Assembly: GCF_000067165.1 (NCBI RefSeq)
Contig: NC_010162.1
Location: forward strand, 10,838,501 to 10,902,500
Direction of reading: 5' to 3'
Length of the DNA stretch: 64,000 nt
Origin: Sorangium cellulosum So ce56
GTDB lineage: Bacteria; Myxococcota_A; Polyangia; Polyangiales; Polyangiaceae
Of the stretch, positions 54,598 to 64,000 are shown in pieces. Numbering within the stretch: position 1 is the first letter of the stretch; each line of letters begins with the position of its first letter. The notes below the pieces were generated by a model. That model searched no databases, was not told where the DNA came from, and saw nothing but the letters and a program-made list of their open reading frames with translations. The position numbers and the translations under genes were made by a program.

Positions 54598-55839
54598 ATG
54601 ATGAGCACCGTGAACGCTCCCGGTTCCCCGGGCCTCGCCGCGAGCTACATGAGGGCTGTCCGGAGCGCGCCTTTCGCCGTGATCGAGTGCGCGGGGAACC
54701 TCGACGAGCTCGTGGTCGCCGAGTGGAACGCCGAGGCAGAACGCATCTTTGGATATACCGCTGACGAAGCGGTGGGCCGCCGCCTCGCGGACACGATCGT
54801 GAGCGAGCCGGACGCCAGGACCTTCGGGCGTTCGCTCGGGCAGGAGAGCGCCCCGCACCGCTTCACCCATGCCCGCAAGGACGGGCGCGCCGTCGTGTGC
54901 GAGTGGCGGTATGCGCCCGTGCTCGACGACGGCGGCGAGCCGATCCGGCTGCTCTGCTTCGGGCAGGACGTCACGGAGCAGGTCAAGGCCGTCGAGAAGT
55001 TCAAGGAGGGCGACATGATCCTCCGGGCCATCCTCGGCACCGTGGATACGGCCGTGACCCGGATGGATCGGGATGGAGTCACCACCTTCCACGAGGGCAA
55101 GACGCTCCAGTCCCTCGGCCTCAGGCCGGGCCAGTTCGTCGGACTGAACGTGTTCGACGAGCCTCCCGCGCCGATGGACATGGAGCCAATGCGAAGGGCG
55201 GTCCGGGGCGAGTTCGTCCGCACCCGCGTCGAGGCGTTCGGGATGGCCTGGGAGACGTGGCTCATCCCGCTGACCGACGAGCGCGGGGAGCGCAACGGCG
55301 CGGTCAGCTTCACGCTCGACGCCACGGAGGCGTTGCTCAGGGAAACCGAGCTGAGGGCGCGGCTCGAGCTCATCGAGCGCCAGCAACAGGTGATCCGCGA
55401 TCTGTCGACGCCGATCATCGAGGTCTGGGACAGCGTGCTGACCCTCCCGATGGTAGGCGTCGTCGACAGCAGGAGGGCCGCCGACGTGATGGACGACCTC
55501 CTGGCCGCCATCGTGGACAAGCGGGCCCGCTTCGCGATCCTCGACCTCACCGGCGTCGAGGTCGTCGACACGAAAACAGCGAGTTATCTCGTCGAGCTCA
55601 TCCGCGCCATCCGGCTCCTGGGCGCCGAGGGGGTCATCACGGGCATCCGGCCCAACGTGGCGCAGACGATGGTCTCGCTCGGGCTCGATCTGTCGGGCAT
55701 CGCGACCGTCGGAAACCTCCGCGCGGGCCTGAAGCTCTGCATGCGGCGCGTGGCAGCGGACGGCGCGGCGCCGAACGGCGCGCCGCCGCGCGCCCCCGGG
55801 GGCGCGGCGCCGAGGCTCCCGGGAAGCGGCGGGCGCTGA
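54598..55839 (+). CDS. PAS-STAS protein, RsbR-like
   Basis: The product (413 aa) has a PAS domain (about 15-125; AEWNAEAERIFGYTADEAVG), a second PAS-like region (about 140-255; LGTVDTAVTRMDRDGVTTF) and a C-terminal STAS domain (about 285-395). The STAS part begins STPIIEVWDSVLTLPMVG and has AILDLTGVEVVDTKTASYLVEL with Thr at the sites phosphorylated in RsbR/RsbS stressosome proteins. It should be a cytosolic sensor in a stressosome-like or anti-anti-sigma pathway. The RsbT-type kinase is not in the window. The tail is Ala/Pro/Gly-rich. ATG 54598 or 54601; earlier codons overlap the integrase relic. Confidence 0.85.
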   Translation: MMSTVNAPGSPGLAASYMRAVRSAPFAVIECAGNLDELVVAEWNAEAERIFGYTADEAVGRRLADTIVSEPDARTFGRSLGQESAPHRFTHARKDGRAVVCEWRYAPVLDDGGEPIRLLCFGQDVTEQVKAVEKFKEGDMILRAILGTVDTAVTRMDRDGVTTFHEGKTLQSLGLRPGQFVGLNVFDEPPAPMDMEPMRRAVRGEFVRTRVEAFGMAWETWLIPLTDERGERNGAVSFTLDATEALLRETELRARLELIERQQQVIRDLSTPIIEVWDSVLTLPMVGVVDSRRAADVMDDLLAAIVDKRARFAILDLTGVEVVDTKTASYLVELIRAIRLLGAEGVITGIRPNVAQTMVSLGLDLSGIATVGNLRAGLKLCMRRVAADGAAPNGAPPRAPGGAAPRLPGSGGR

Positions 55840-55962
55840 GGCCCAGGACGCGAGGCGGGCCTCGGAGGTCGGGTAGATCGCGGTGGCCTGCGGAAGTTCA
55901 CCTTTGCGTCGGCAATCCCAGGCCCGTAAGGAACGGCGGACAGGCACCGCGCGCGCGGCGCC

Positions 55963-58900
55963 GTGGAGACGCCGATCGTGACCACCCACCCCCGCAGCCC
56001 CAGGAGCGGCGGCGAGCGCCCCGGGAGCCCTCGCCTCGCCGAGCGCCCCCCCGTCGCTCGCCGCCGCCTCCTCGTCGCTCGCCGCGCCGCCCTGGCGCTC
56101 CCCCTCGCGCTCGCCGCCGCCGCGCCCGCCGCGTGCGCCCCTCGGGGCGCCGCATCGCCGCTCCCCGCCGACGCGCCGCTCCCCGCCGCGTTCTCCGCCG
56201 CGCTGGAGGCCGAGATCACGAGCTCCGCCGCGGCCGCGCCGTACCTCGACGCCCTCGACCGCGCCGTCGGGGCGCCGAGCGAAGGCGGCGCCCTCGCCAC
56301 CGTGATCGCGTCGCTCGACGCGCTCGTCTTCGGCGCCGGCACCGCGGGCGGCCCCGATCCCGATGCCGCGGCCATCGCCTTCCGCTCGCGCGAGGCGCTC
56401 CCCGAGGTCGCCCGCCGGCTCCAGCGCGCCTGGGCATTCGCGGACGTCGACGGCCGCGGCGCGCCGGAGATGCCGTTCGTGCGCGGCGCGCTCGCGAGCG
56501 CCCTCCACCGCATCGCCCTGTTCGTCGGCGACGAGGCCGCGGCGGCGACCTGGAGCGCGCGCCGCGGCTGCGCGGGCGAGGCCGCCCTCGTCGGCCCGCT
56601 CGACGCGGCGCCCCTCCACGGCCTCGCCCGGCCGTCCCCCGTGAGCTCCGCGCCGGGCGCGCCGCTCGCCAGGGCCTACCCGGGGCTCGCGCCGTTCGCG
56701 CAGAGCGCCTCGCCCATCGTCGTCCGCGCCGACGCGTGCGCCATCGACATCGACGCGGTGAGCGCCCTCCAGGGGACGCGCGCCGTGGTCGTCGACCTCC
56801 ACAACCCGATCGCCCAGCGGGTGAGCCTCGCGCTCGCCTCGTCGTCCGCCGCCGTGCTCGAGGTGGGCGGCGTGCCCGCCCTCCAGCGCGACTACGCGGC
56901 CGGCGGCGCGCAGGTCACGCGCCTCGCGACGGTCGAGGCCCAGCCGGGGACGCTGCGCGTCGTCGTGCGCGTGGCGCAGAAGGGCGACGGCGACGCCATC
57001 GAGCTCACCGCGTGGGGCGAGAACGGCCTGCCGCTCCGCGCCCGCGCGCCGCGCCCCGGCGCCGCCGCGACCGCGTCCGCGTCCCGCCCCGCCGCCGTCA
57101 GCCTGGCGCCGGCCCCGGCGTCGCGCGGCGCCGCGGACCAGCGCCCGGGCGCGGCGAGCGTCGAGGTCGCGGCCGCGGCCCTGCTCGCGCTCGGCGACGC
57201 GCGCGCGGCCGAGCACCTCCTCGACCCGGACGGCGACGGCGGCCTCCGCCAGAGCGACGCGCGCCCGCCGGCCTCCGCGCCGCCTCCGGCCACCGCCGCG
57301 CCGCGCTCGCCGCGCCTCGACCTGCTCTACGCGAGGGCCATCCGCCGCGTGGGCGATCTCCCCGAGGCCGAGGTCGTCGAGCGCACCCGCGCCGCCGTCG
57401 ATCGCGTGCTCGCCGCGTGGCCCGCGTCCTGGGAGGCGCGCCTCTACAAGGCGGAGCTCGCCGAGCGCCGCGGCGGCCGGGGCGAGGGCACCATGGACGC
57501 CCTCCGCGAGCTCGGCGTCCGGGTCGCGCCACCGGGGCCGGCCGGCCCGAGCGCGCCCGCCGTCGCCGACGCCGATCGCATGGTCCTCGCGGAGCTCGCG
57601 GTGGTCGCCCGCCGCGCGAACGTCACCGACGTCGCCGAGGCCGCCTACGCGAAGCTCGCCGCGGCCGCGCCCGGCTCGACGCTGCTCGCCGTCGTCGACG
57701 ACCGCATCCACGGCCGCGCCGGCGTCGACGCGGTGAAGGCCGCCTGCGAGGGCGGGCTCGATCGCTCGAGCGCCGCGTGCCTCGGCGCGCTCCTCGACGC
57801 GAGCGACCGCGACGCGGTCCTCGCCGAGATCAAGCGGCTGCGCCGGCTCCGCCGCGCGCCGGACGCCCTGCGCGAGGTCGAGCTCCGCGAGCGCGTCGCC
57901 CGCGGCGACCTGCGCGGCGCGCTCGCCGTCTACGATGCCATGCCGCCGGGGCAGCGGGCGATGCTCGAGGCGCTCGGCCTCGCCGCCGGCCGCGGCGACG
58001 CCCGCGCCGTGCGGGGCCGCCTCGCCCGCGACCGCGCGACGGCGCGCGACACCCCCGCCGGGATCGGCCCCATCACCCGCGCCCTCGGCCTCGCGCCGGA
58101 CCCGGCGCCGGCGCTCGAAGCCGAGGGCCGCAAGCTCGTGCTGGAGGACCAGAAGAAGGCGTTCCTCCCCGGCGCCGCGACCCGCGGTGCTCCGCCACGT
58201 CGAGCGGTTCACGATCTCGCCCGACGGGCTCGTCCACTACGTCACATACGACCTCCGCCGCGTCTCCGGCACCACGGACGTGGCCCAGGGCGCGGCCACC
58301 TACGGCCCGCTCATCGAGGGCCGCGCCATGCCGCGCCTCCTGCGCCGCCGCATCCACAAGCGCGACGGCCGCATCCTCGCGCCCGACGCGGCGTCGAACG
58401 CCGCGCAGGACCAGAGCGACCTCTCCCAGCTCGAGCAGGGCGACTACATCGAGCAGGTCACCGAGGGCCACGCGCTGCCGGGCGACGGCGGCCAGCTCGT
58501 CATCGACACGTGGGACCTGCTCCCCGAGCGCACGAGCGTCCGCGAGGCGACGATCGAGGTCAGCCGCCCGACGTCGCTCCGGCTCGCGCTCTGGTCGCAC
58601 CCGCTGCTCGGCGCCGCGGAGCAGCGCGCCGAGGGCGCCTCCACCGTCAGCGTCTGGCGCATCAAGGACCAGCCGCCGCGGCGCATGGAGGACGGCGTGC
58701 CTCGCGTGGAGATGGGCGTCGGCGTCAGCCTGGGGACGCAGACCTGGGACCACGTGGCCGCGGCGCTCGACGAGAACATCCGCGCGCTCGAGGACCGCGA
58801 TCCGTACATGACCCGCTGGGCGCGGGAGGCCGCGGGCGCCGACCGCACGCCGTCGCCCGCGCTGCTCGAGCGCGTCGTCGCGGCCGCGGGCAAGGCGATC

Positions 58901-60055
58901 AAGGTCGCCGGCGGCGCCGAGCTCTCGGACATGGCGGCGCTCCTCGGCGGCGGCCCGCAGCGCACGACGGCGCGCGCGATGATCGAGCTCGGCCAGGGCA
59001 GCCGCTCGTGGGTCGTCTACCGCGCGCTGCGCGAGCTCGGCGTGCGCGCCGATCTCGCCATCGCCGAGACCGAGCCGTTCAGCTCGTCGGCGGACTTCCC
59101 GCCGCACGCGGGGCGCTTCCGCCACCCGCTCGTGATCGCCCGCCTTCCGGGCGGCGACGTGTGGATCGACGCCGACGTCGAGGGCCCGCCGCTGCCCCCC
59201 GGCCGCATCAGCCCCGAGCTGCGCGGCCGCGCCGCCATGCTGCCGGGCGGCGAGCTCGTCACCGTGGCCGGGACGAGCGGCGAGACCGGCGACGAGGTCG
59301 ACCTCCGGCTGGCGGTCGACGTGCAGGGTAACGCCACGGGAACGTTCACGATCCTGCTGCACGGGCGGGCGGCGCAGGCGCTCTCGGAGGCGTTCGAGAC
59401 CGTGGTGGGCACGGCGCGGCGCGAGATGCTCCGGGGCGTCGTGCTCGGCTGGCTCCCGTGGGCCGACGTCGAGGACGTTGTCGTCTCGTCGACGGAGGGC
59501 TCGTGGGAGGTCGCGCTCCGCGCCGCCGTGACGATCCACGGCTTCGCGCAGCCGGTGGGCAAGGACGCCGCGGCGTGGACGCTGCCGGGGCTCGAGCCGG
59601 TGCACCTCGTGTTCCCGCGCGCGTACACGAGCACGCTCGGCGCCTCGTACGCCTCGCGGGGGGCCCGCAAGAGCGCGCTCGCGATCGAGACCGCGCTCCA
59701 GTACCACGTGCGCCGCAGGATCGAGCTGCCCGAGGGCTACGCGGTCACGCGCGCGCCCGAGGGCGTGCGCGTCGAGCACGCGGGGCTCGCGGCGTCGCGC
59801 AAGGGCAGCTACGGCGCGGCGATCGAGGAGGACTTCGCGCTGAGCTTGCCGACGGGGACGGTGTCGATCGACGAGTACAAGGCGTTCGTCGAGCGGGTGC
59901 AGGCGGTCGACAGCGGCTTCATGGCGGGCATCCGGGTGGCGCGGCCGGCGGCGCCGGCGCGGCAAGCCGGCGCCGCGCAGGGGCCGGGCGCTGCCGGCGG
60001 CGCGCGGCCGCAGGCGCCGGAGAAGCGGCCGCAGGCGCCGGAGAAGAAGCCGTGA
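55963..60055 (+). CDS. large DUF3857/transglutaminase-like lipoprotein with an apparent frameshift
   Basis: The first 740 residues (frame of GTG 55963) give a signal peptide with a possible lipobox (APAAC), then helical TPR-like repeats. Around 58181 the meaningful sequence jumps one base: LEDQKKAFLPGAAT in the first frame continues as AVLRHVERFTISPDG in the second. Removing one C from the CCC at 58181-58183 restores a single gene. The second part holds DUF3857 (YVTYDLRRV; GDYIEQVTEGH) and a transglutaminase-like region (GSRSWVVYRALRELGVRA, FRHPLVIARLPGG, WIDADVEGPPLP). Either the sequence has an error or the gene is recently broken. Its stop overlaps the murB GTG. Envelope function is likely but unknown. 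Confidence 0.7.
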
Positions 60056-61224
60056 GCCTCGACGTCCGCGAGTCGGTCCCGCTGGCCCCGCTCACGACGC
60101 TCGGCGTGGGCGGGCCGGCGCGCTACTTCGCCGAGGCCGACGGCGAGGCCGCGGTGGTCGAGGCGTTCCGCTTCGCCGAGGCCCGCGGCGTGCCGCTCTT
60201 CGTGCTAGGCGGCGGCTCGAACCTGCTGGTCGCCGACCGGGGCGTCGACGCGCTGGTGCTGCGCGTGCGCGTCCGCGGGATCGAGCTGCTGCGCGGGCGC
60301 GGGGAGGAGGGCGGCGGGGAGGCCAGCAGCGGGGAGATCGGCGGCGGTGCGGAGGCCGGGCGCGCCCTCGTGCGCGCGGGGGCGGGCGAGGCGTGGGACG
60401 ACCTCGTGGCGCGCTCGGTCGCCGAGGGCTGGGCGGGCGTCGAGTGCCTGTCGGGCATCCCGGGCGACGTCGGCGCGACGCCGATCCAGAACGTGGGCGC
60501 GTACGGCCAGGAGGTCGCGGAGACGATCGTCGAGGTCCGGGCGATCGATCGCACGACGGGGGCGGCCGTGGTCATCGCCGGTGCCGAGTGCGGCTTCGGC
60601 TACCGTGACAGCCGGTTCAAGCGCGCGTGGCGCGGGCGGTACGTCATCACGGCCGTCACGTTCGCGCTGCGCCCGGGGGGCGCCGCGACGGTGCGCTACC
60701 CCGAGCTCCAGCGGGCGCTCGCCGCGCCTGCGGGGGGCGCCGCGCCGCCGCTCGGCGAGGTGCGGAGCGCGGTGATCGCGCTCCGCCGCGGCAAGTCGAT
60801 GGTGCTCGATCCGGCGGACGAGAACGGCCGGAGCGCGGGGTCGTTCTTCATGAACCCGACGCTCGCTCCCGGCGCCGCCGCCGGCGTCCTCGCACGCATC
60901 GAGGCAGCGGGCGTGCTCGCGCCCGGCGAGGCGATCCCGCGGTATCCGGCGGACGGCGGCCGGGTGAAGCTGTCCGCTGCCTGGCTGATCGAGCGCGCCG
61001 GCTTCGCGAAGGGGACACGCCACGGCGCCGCGGGCATCTCGACGCGCCACACGCTCGCGCTGGTGAACCGCGGCGGCGCCACGGCGGAGGAGCTGCTCGG
61101 CCTGGCGCGGCGCGTGCGGCGCGGCGTGCTCGATCGGTTCGGCGTGGCGCTCTCGGCCGAGCCGGATCTGGTGGGATTTGCGCCCGGTGAGATCGACGAT
61201 CTCGTCGGCGGCGCCCACCTGTAA
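60052..61224 (+). CDS. murB: UDP-N-acetylmuramate dehydrogenase
   Basis: The product (390 aa) starts at GTG 60052, overlapping the previous stop. MurB reduces UDP-GlcNAc-enolpyruvate to UDP-MurNAc with NADPH and FAD in peptidoglycan synthesis, in the cytoplasm. Visible are the FAD domain (TTLGVGGPARYF, LGGGSNLLVADRGVDALVLR region), GIPGDVGATPIQNVGAYGQE (key G-I-P-G-x-x-G), FGYRDSRFK, the catalytic Ser in SAGSFFMNP, and WLIERAGFAKG. A Gly-rich insertion of about 25 residues (near 82-106) is unusual. The other mur genes are not nearby. A strong hairpin follows the stop. Confidence 0.95.
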   Translation: MSLDVRESVPLAPLTTLGVGGPARYFAEADGEAAVVEAFRFAEARGVPLFVLGGGSNLLVADRGVDALVLRVRVRGIELLRGRGEEGGGEASSGEIGGGAEAGRALVRAGAGEAWDDLVARSVAEGWAGVECLSGIPGDVGATPIQNVGAYGQEVAETIVEVRAIDRTTGAAVVIAGAECGFGYRDSRFKRAWRGRYVITAVTFALRPGGAATVRYPELQRALAAPAGGAAPPLGEVRSAVIALRRGKSMVLDPADENGRSAGSFFMNPTLAPGAAAGVLARIEAAGVLAPGEAIPRYPADGGRVKLSAAWLIERAGFAKGTRHGAAGISTRHTLALVNRGGATAEELLGLARRVRRGVLDRFGVALSAEPDLVGFAPGEIDDLVGGAHL

Positions 61225-61253
61225 GAGGGGCCCCGGGCGACCGAGGGCCCCTC
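61225..61253. terminator. bidirectional hairpin after murB
   Basis: GAGGGGCCC (61225-61233) pairs perfectly with GGGCCCCTC (61245-61253) around an 11-bp loop. It starts at the base after the murB stop codon and ends 9 bp before the convergent protease gene's end, so it can serve both. Confidence 0.75.
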
Positions 61254-61262
61254 CTCGACAGC

Positions 61263-63026
61263 TCACCGCCCGGCGTCGTGGAGCATGCCCTTGATCGCCC
61301 AGCCGCTGTCGACCTGGCGCGGGTACAGGTCGCCGACGAAGTGCGCGCCGTGCATCAGCCAGATGCCGACCTGGCCGTTCGTGTGCCGCCAGACGATGTC
61401 GTCGCGGCGATCGTGATCGAAGTCGCCGACGCCCTGCACCTGCCATGCGAGGTCGCCGGGCCCGTGCGCGTTGTTGTACGAGGGCGAGTCGAAGCCCTGC
61501 TCGCCGCCGAACCAGATGGCGAGCTGGCCACTTTCGTCCCGCCACAGGATGTCCGAGCGCAGGTTGCCGTCGAAGTCGCCGATGGCCTGCACCTTCCAGA
61601 AGAGGCTCGGGTCCTGGCCGCCGGGGTAGGCCTCGCCCACCCGCGTCCCGCCCGACATGAACCAGAGGGCGACCTGGCCGTTCGTGTTTCGCCACAGGAT
61701 GTCCGAGCGCGCATCACCGTCGAAGTCGCCGATGCCCTGCACCTTCCACGCGTTGTCGACCGGCGCGGGCTGGTTGTTGTAGCCGGGATAGGCGGCCTGA
61801 GCGGCGTCGCCCTTGAACCAGATGGCGAGCTGGCCGTTGGCGTCGCGCCACAGGACGTCCGAGCGCCCGTCGCCGTCGAAATCGCCGACGCCAGCCACCT
61901 TCCAGAAGAGGCTCGGGTCCTGGCCGCCGGGGTACGCTTGACCGACGACGGCTCCGCCATCCATGAACCAGATGGCGACCTGACCATTGGTGTGTCGCCA
62001 GAGCACGTCGCTCTGGCCGTCGCCGTCGAAGTCTCCGGAGCCCTGGATCTTCCAGGAGAGGCTCGGGTCCTGGCCGCCGGGGTAGGCCTCGCCGACGATG
62101 TCGCCGCCCTCCATGAACCAGATGGCCACCTGGCCATTGGTGTGCCGCCACAGCAAGCTCGTGCTGGCCGAGCAGGAGCACGTGTCGCCGTGGCCGCTGC
62201 ACTCGTTCGAGGGTGACGACGGGCACATGTGCGATTTGATCCAGTCGAACTCGGAGCCTGTCGTGACCCCCTTGCTGACCCAGCCGTGGCTCACCGTCCA
62301 CGTGTTCATCGAGTGGACGGCGTAGAGCCGGCTCGCCTCGACGTTCAAGACGGCCCCGCCCGAGTCACCACCGCAAAGGACCTGGTCGTTGAAGCGCAGG
62401 ATGTCGTGGCCGTCCTCGTACCCGCCGACCTCGGCGGCGTCGAAGTTCAGCGTGCCGAAGGGGGTGCTGCAATCGGCGCCCGTGCGCCCGAAGCCGGCGA
62501 TCGTGACCCTCGAGCCCTCTGCGGGGTGATCGTTGGCCACGACGAAGGGCTTCACGTGCGCCGGCGCGACGCCATTCAGCTTGATGACCGCGACGTCATG
62601 CTCGATCTGCCTCTCGGTCCATGACGGGTTGTAGTCCGGCTGGATCTTGGCCACGCCGCTCAGCACGCGCGGGCGCGCGCCCGGGGTGGCCGGGTCGGGG
62701 CGAAAGGTCACCGTCGCGTCCGTGGAGCAGCCGTTGTCGCCGACGTAGCCCTCCTCGCAGAAGCAATGCGCGGCGGTGAGGACCGTGTCCGCGGCGATGA
62801 CCATGCCCGAGCAGCTCCCCTGCGAGCTCGACACCTTCACCATCGCGAGCAGATCGCCGGGCCCCGCAGGCGTCGGGTCGACGATCGGCGATGCGACCTC
62901 AGCCGTCTCCTCGAAGTCGCCCGCCCCGCCGGGGTCGGCCGCGCAGGCGGCCAGCGACGCCGCCAGCAAGGGATACAGCAAGCGCCGTAGACGAACATGC
63001 TCTTGAGTCATCGATTCAATCATCAT
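61263..63026 (-). CDS. trypsin-like serine protease lipoprotein with VCBS/FG-GAP repeats
   Basis: The product (587 aa) starts at ATG 63026 with AAGGAGG about 8 nt upstream. A signal peptide ends SLAAC (Cys28), a lipobox. The trypsin domain (about 48-290) has the full triad: H87 in LTAAHC, D144 in HDVAVIKL and S222 in CGGDSGG, with paired Cys. After a Cys-rich hinge (about 280-300) come six repeats of about 48 residues, each with LWRHTNGQVAIWFM and GDFDGD.RSD calcium-loop motifs, a beta-propeller-like VCBS/FG-GAP array. It is probably surface-exposed and degrades or processes extracellular protein. Two repeats are nearly identical. Confidence 0.92.
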   Translation of the reverse strand: MMIESMTQEHVRLRRLLYPLLAASLAACAADPGGAGDFEETAEVASPIVDPTPAGPGDLLAMVKVSSSQGSCSGMVIAADTVLTAAHCFCEEGYVGDNGCSTDATVTFRPDPATPGARPRVLSGVAKIQPDYNPSWTERQIEHDVAVIKLNGVAPAHVKPFVVANDHPAEGSRVTIAGFGRTGADCSTPFGTLNFDAAEVGGYEDGHDILRFNDQVLCGGDSGGAVLNVEASRLYAVHSMNTWTVSHGWVSKGVTTGSEFDWIKSHMCPSSPSNECSGHGDTCSCSASTSLLWRHTNGQVAIWFMEGGDIVGEAYPGGQDPSLSWKIQGSGDFDGDGQSDVLWRHTNGQVAIWFMDGGAVVGQAYPGGQDPSLFWKVAGVGDFDGDGRSDVLWRDANGQLAIWFKGDAAQAAYPGYNNQPAPVDNAWKVQGIGDFDGDARSDILWRNTNGQVALWFMSGGTRVGEAYPGGQDPSLFWKVQAIGDFDGNLRSDILWRDESGQLAIWFGGEQGFDSPSYNNAHGPGDLAWQVQGVGDFDHDRRDDIVWRHTNGQVGIWLMHGAHFVGDLYPRQVDSGWAIKGMLHDAGR

Positions 63027-63918
63027 ATCGCTACCCTCCTTTTCGCTTCGCCCGCCGCGGTGGCGCGCGAAGGGGACACGCATCGGTTGCTGCTCTGGTG
63101 CGCGCTCGCGCCCCCGGTCTTCGGAGGGCGTTCAGCGGGCCTCTTCAGCAACGCTTCGCTCTTCCGCCTTCAGCAACACACGTGCCGGGGCAGGGACGCG
63201 CCCGCCCTCGCGGTTCGTCGATGCGCAGGAGCGGGAAGTGCGCTTCTTCCGGCCCCCTCGCGAGCCCGTCGTCCCGAGCGAGGTGTCGCCCCGGGAGGAC
63301 CAGGTGTCTCCTCGACAGAGACAGGGCGAGTGGGGCATCGCGCCAGGATGCGGAGCTCCAGCGCGACGGATCTCTGCTCTTCCAGCACGAACGCGCCGCG
63401 CCCACGCAGAGGCGAGGTTCGGATCGGGACCTCAGGCCGCCACGCCGAGGGCAGCCGGCGCCTGGGCGTGGTACGAGCGCCCCGTGATCGCGGGGGAGAG
63501 CGCGGTCGTTTTCCTGCGCTGCAGCGCGAACGACTCGCCGTTCAACCCGCGCTGCGCCCGCTGCGGGGAGCCGCTCTCGGAGGAGCCGGAGGCGCCAGCT
63601 GCGAGCAACCTGGATCTCTCGTACGAATCATCGCATACCAGGAAGCGCCCGACTGGGCATAACGCTCGACCAGCCAGCGGGTAGGTCGACGGCGCATGGA
63701 CTGGGCGTTCGGCTGCGAGACGCCAAGGCTTCGAGATCAGGGAGTTGGTTGTCCGTGCTTTGGTCGATCGTCGAGCCACGGAGGTAGCGGGTGGCTTTCA
63801 CGAAGAGGACATCGAGTGAGGCTAAAAAGTTTCACTGGGCTGTTACCGCCGGTCACGAAGGTGTCCGCGACGGTCCAGGCCCGGCGCTTGACGAACGCGA
63901 GGGTGTCGCACGCATGGG
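63027..63918. other. region without a firmly supported gene
   Basis: This 892-bp stretch upstream of the protease gene should contain its promoter, which I cannot define. A plus-strand frame (63238-63684) is listed separately as doubtful. The rest has mixed codon character in all frames. From about 63700 GC falls somewhat. No tRNA, repeat family or insertion-sequence end was seen. Confidence 0.5.
63238..63684 (+). CDS. doubtful hypothetical protein with a zinc-ribbon-like end
   Basis: The first half of this 148-codon frame reads as Arg/Pro-rich noise. The later part (about 63460-63620) has almost only G or C at third positions and encodes WAWYERPVIAGESAVVFLRC, then NPRCARCGEPLSEE, with Cys spacing C-x10-C-x2-C. 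It could be the remains or the real end of a small zinc-ribbon protein, but no start with a ribosome site is evident. Treat as tentative. Confidence 0.25.
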   Translation: MRFFRPPREPVVPSEVSPREDQVSPRQRQGEWGIAPGCGAPARRISALPARTRRAHAEARFGSGPQAATPRAAGAWAWYERPVIAGESAVVFLRCSANDSPFNPRCARCGEPLSEEPEAPAASNLDLSYESSHTRKRPTGHNARPASG

Positions 63919-63999
63919 TCACTCCCTGTCTACTCCACCGGCGCTCCACTCTCGGAAGAGCTTCCACGCGAGCATGAACGCTTCCGGGTCCGGAGGTCC
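63919..63999 (-). CDS. possible C-terminal end of a gene running past the window
   Basis: Reading leftward from base 63999, the frame encodes GPPDPEAFMLAWKLFREWSA and a few more residues before a TGA at 63919. The composition is protein-like and helical. Only 26 residues are visible, so the family cannot be named. Confidence 0.3.
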   Translation of the reverse strand, partial: GPPDPEAFMLAWKLFREWSAGGVDRE

Positions 64000-64000
64000 C

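Noticed and set aside
54505..58212. 1300-codon minus-strand frame opposite the PAS-STAS and transglutaminase-like genes
   Set aside because: It is an Arg/Gly-rich antisense shadow of high-GC codons. Only its last 70 codons, beyond the plus-strand genes, resemble a protein and were kept as the integrase relic.

Overview
This 64 kb window is very GC-rich, with almost every codon ending in G or C. It is packed with Ser/Thr kinase, histidine kinase, NtrC and lipoprotein genes. That profile points to a large-genome myxobacterium of the Sorangium/Polyangium type; this is inferred from gene style, not from a marker gene. I found no rRNA, tRNA or CRISPR array.

Layout. 0-9.4 kb: the 3' part of a WD40 gene, then a tightly coupled trio of a Ser/Thr kinase with HEAT repeats, a degenerate HD-GYP-like protein and a small exported protein. 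9.5-19.1 kb: an Rpn/PD-(D/E)XK-type gene, a POT peptide transporter, a XerC-type recombinase overlapping a membrane sulfatase-fold enzyme, a SUMF1-fold lipoprotein, a MarR regulator, and a TerB-Coq4-like fusion. 19.2-24.4 kb: an N6-adenine DNA methyltransferase followed by a MoxR ATPase and a DUF5682 protein. 24.4-32.9 kb: lipoproteins, a LysR/monooxygenase divergent pair, a histidine kinase-NtrC pair, a UPF0158 protein, an OmpA-type lipoprotein and an AgmX-like lipoprotein. 33.1-34.4 kb: a VWA protein. 34.4-35.2 kb: a gene-poor stretch with two long related inverted repeats.

35.2-43.9 kb is a minus-strand block of four signalling genes: a histidine kinase, a receiver, a giant poly-HAMP hybrid kinase and a REC-PAS-GAF kinase. 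44.3-46.0 kb is an HxlR/old-yellow-enzyme divergent pair with twin operators. 46.2-49.1 kb holds a SWIM zinc-finger/HEAT protein. 49.3-53.6 kb holds a stand-alone receiver, a ParA ATPase with a ribbon-helix-helix-like partner, DUF4419, a flavin reductase and a GNAT enzyme. 53.6-54.5 kb is a small scrapyard: an immunity-like gene, a GNAT stub and a dead integrase tail. 54.6-64 kb holds a PAS-STAS protein, a large transglutaminase-like lipoprotein with an apparent frameshift, murB, and a trypsin/VCBS-repeat lipoprotein.

How genes may work together. MoxR, DUF5682, VWA and SWIM genes often form one cassette elsewhere; here they are spread over about 28 kb, with a DNA methyltransferase just upstream of the MoxR gene. 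This is the best candidate for an unusual system in the window. The kinase/HD-like pair and the four-gene kinase block are the other likely functional units.
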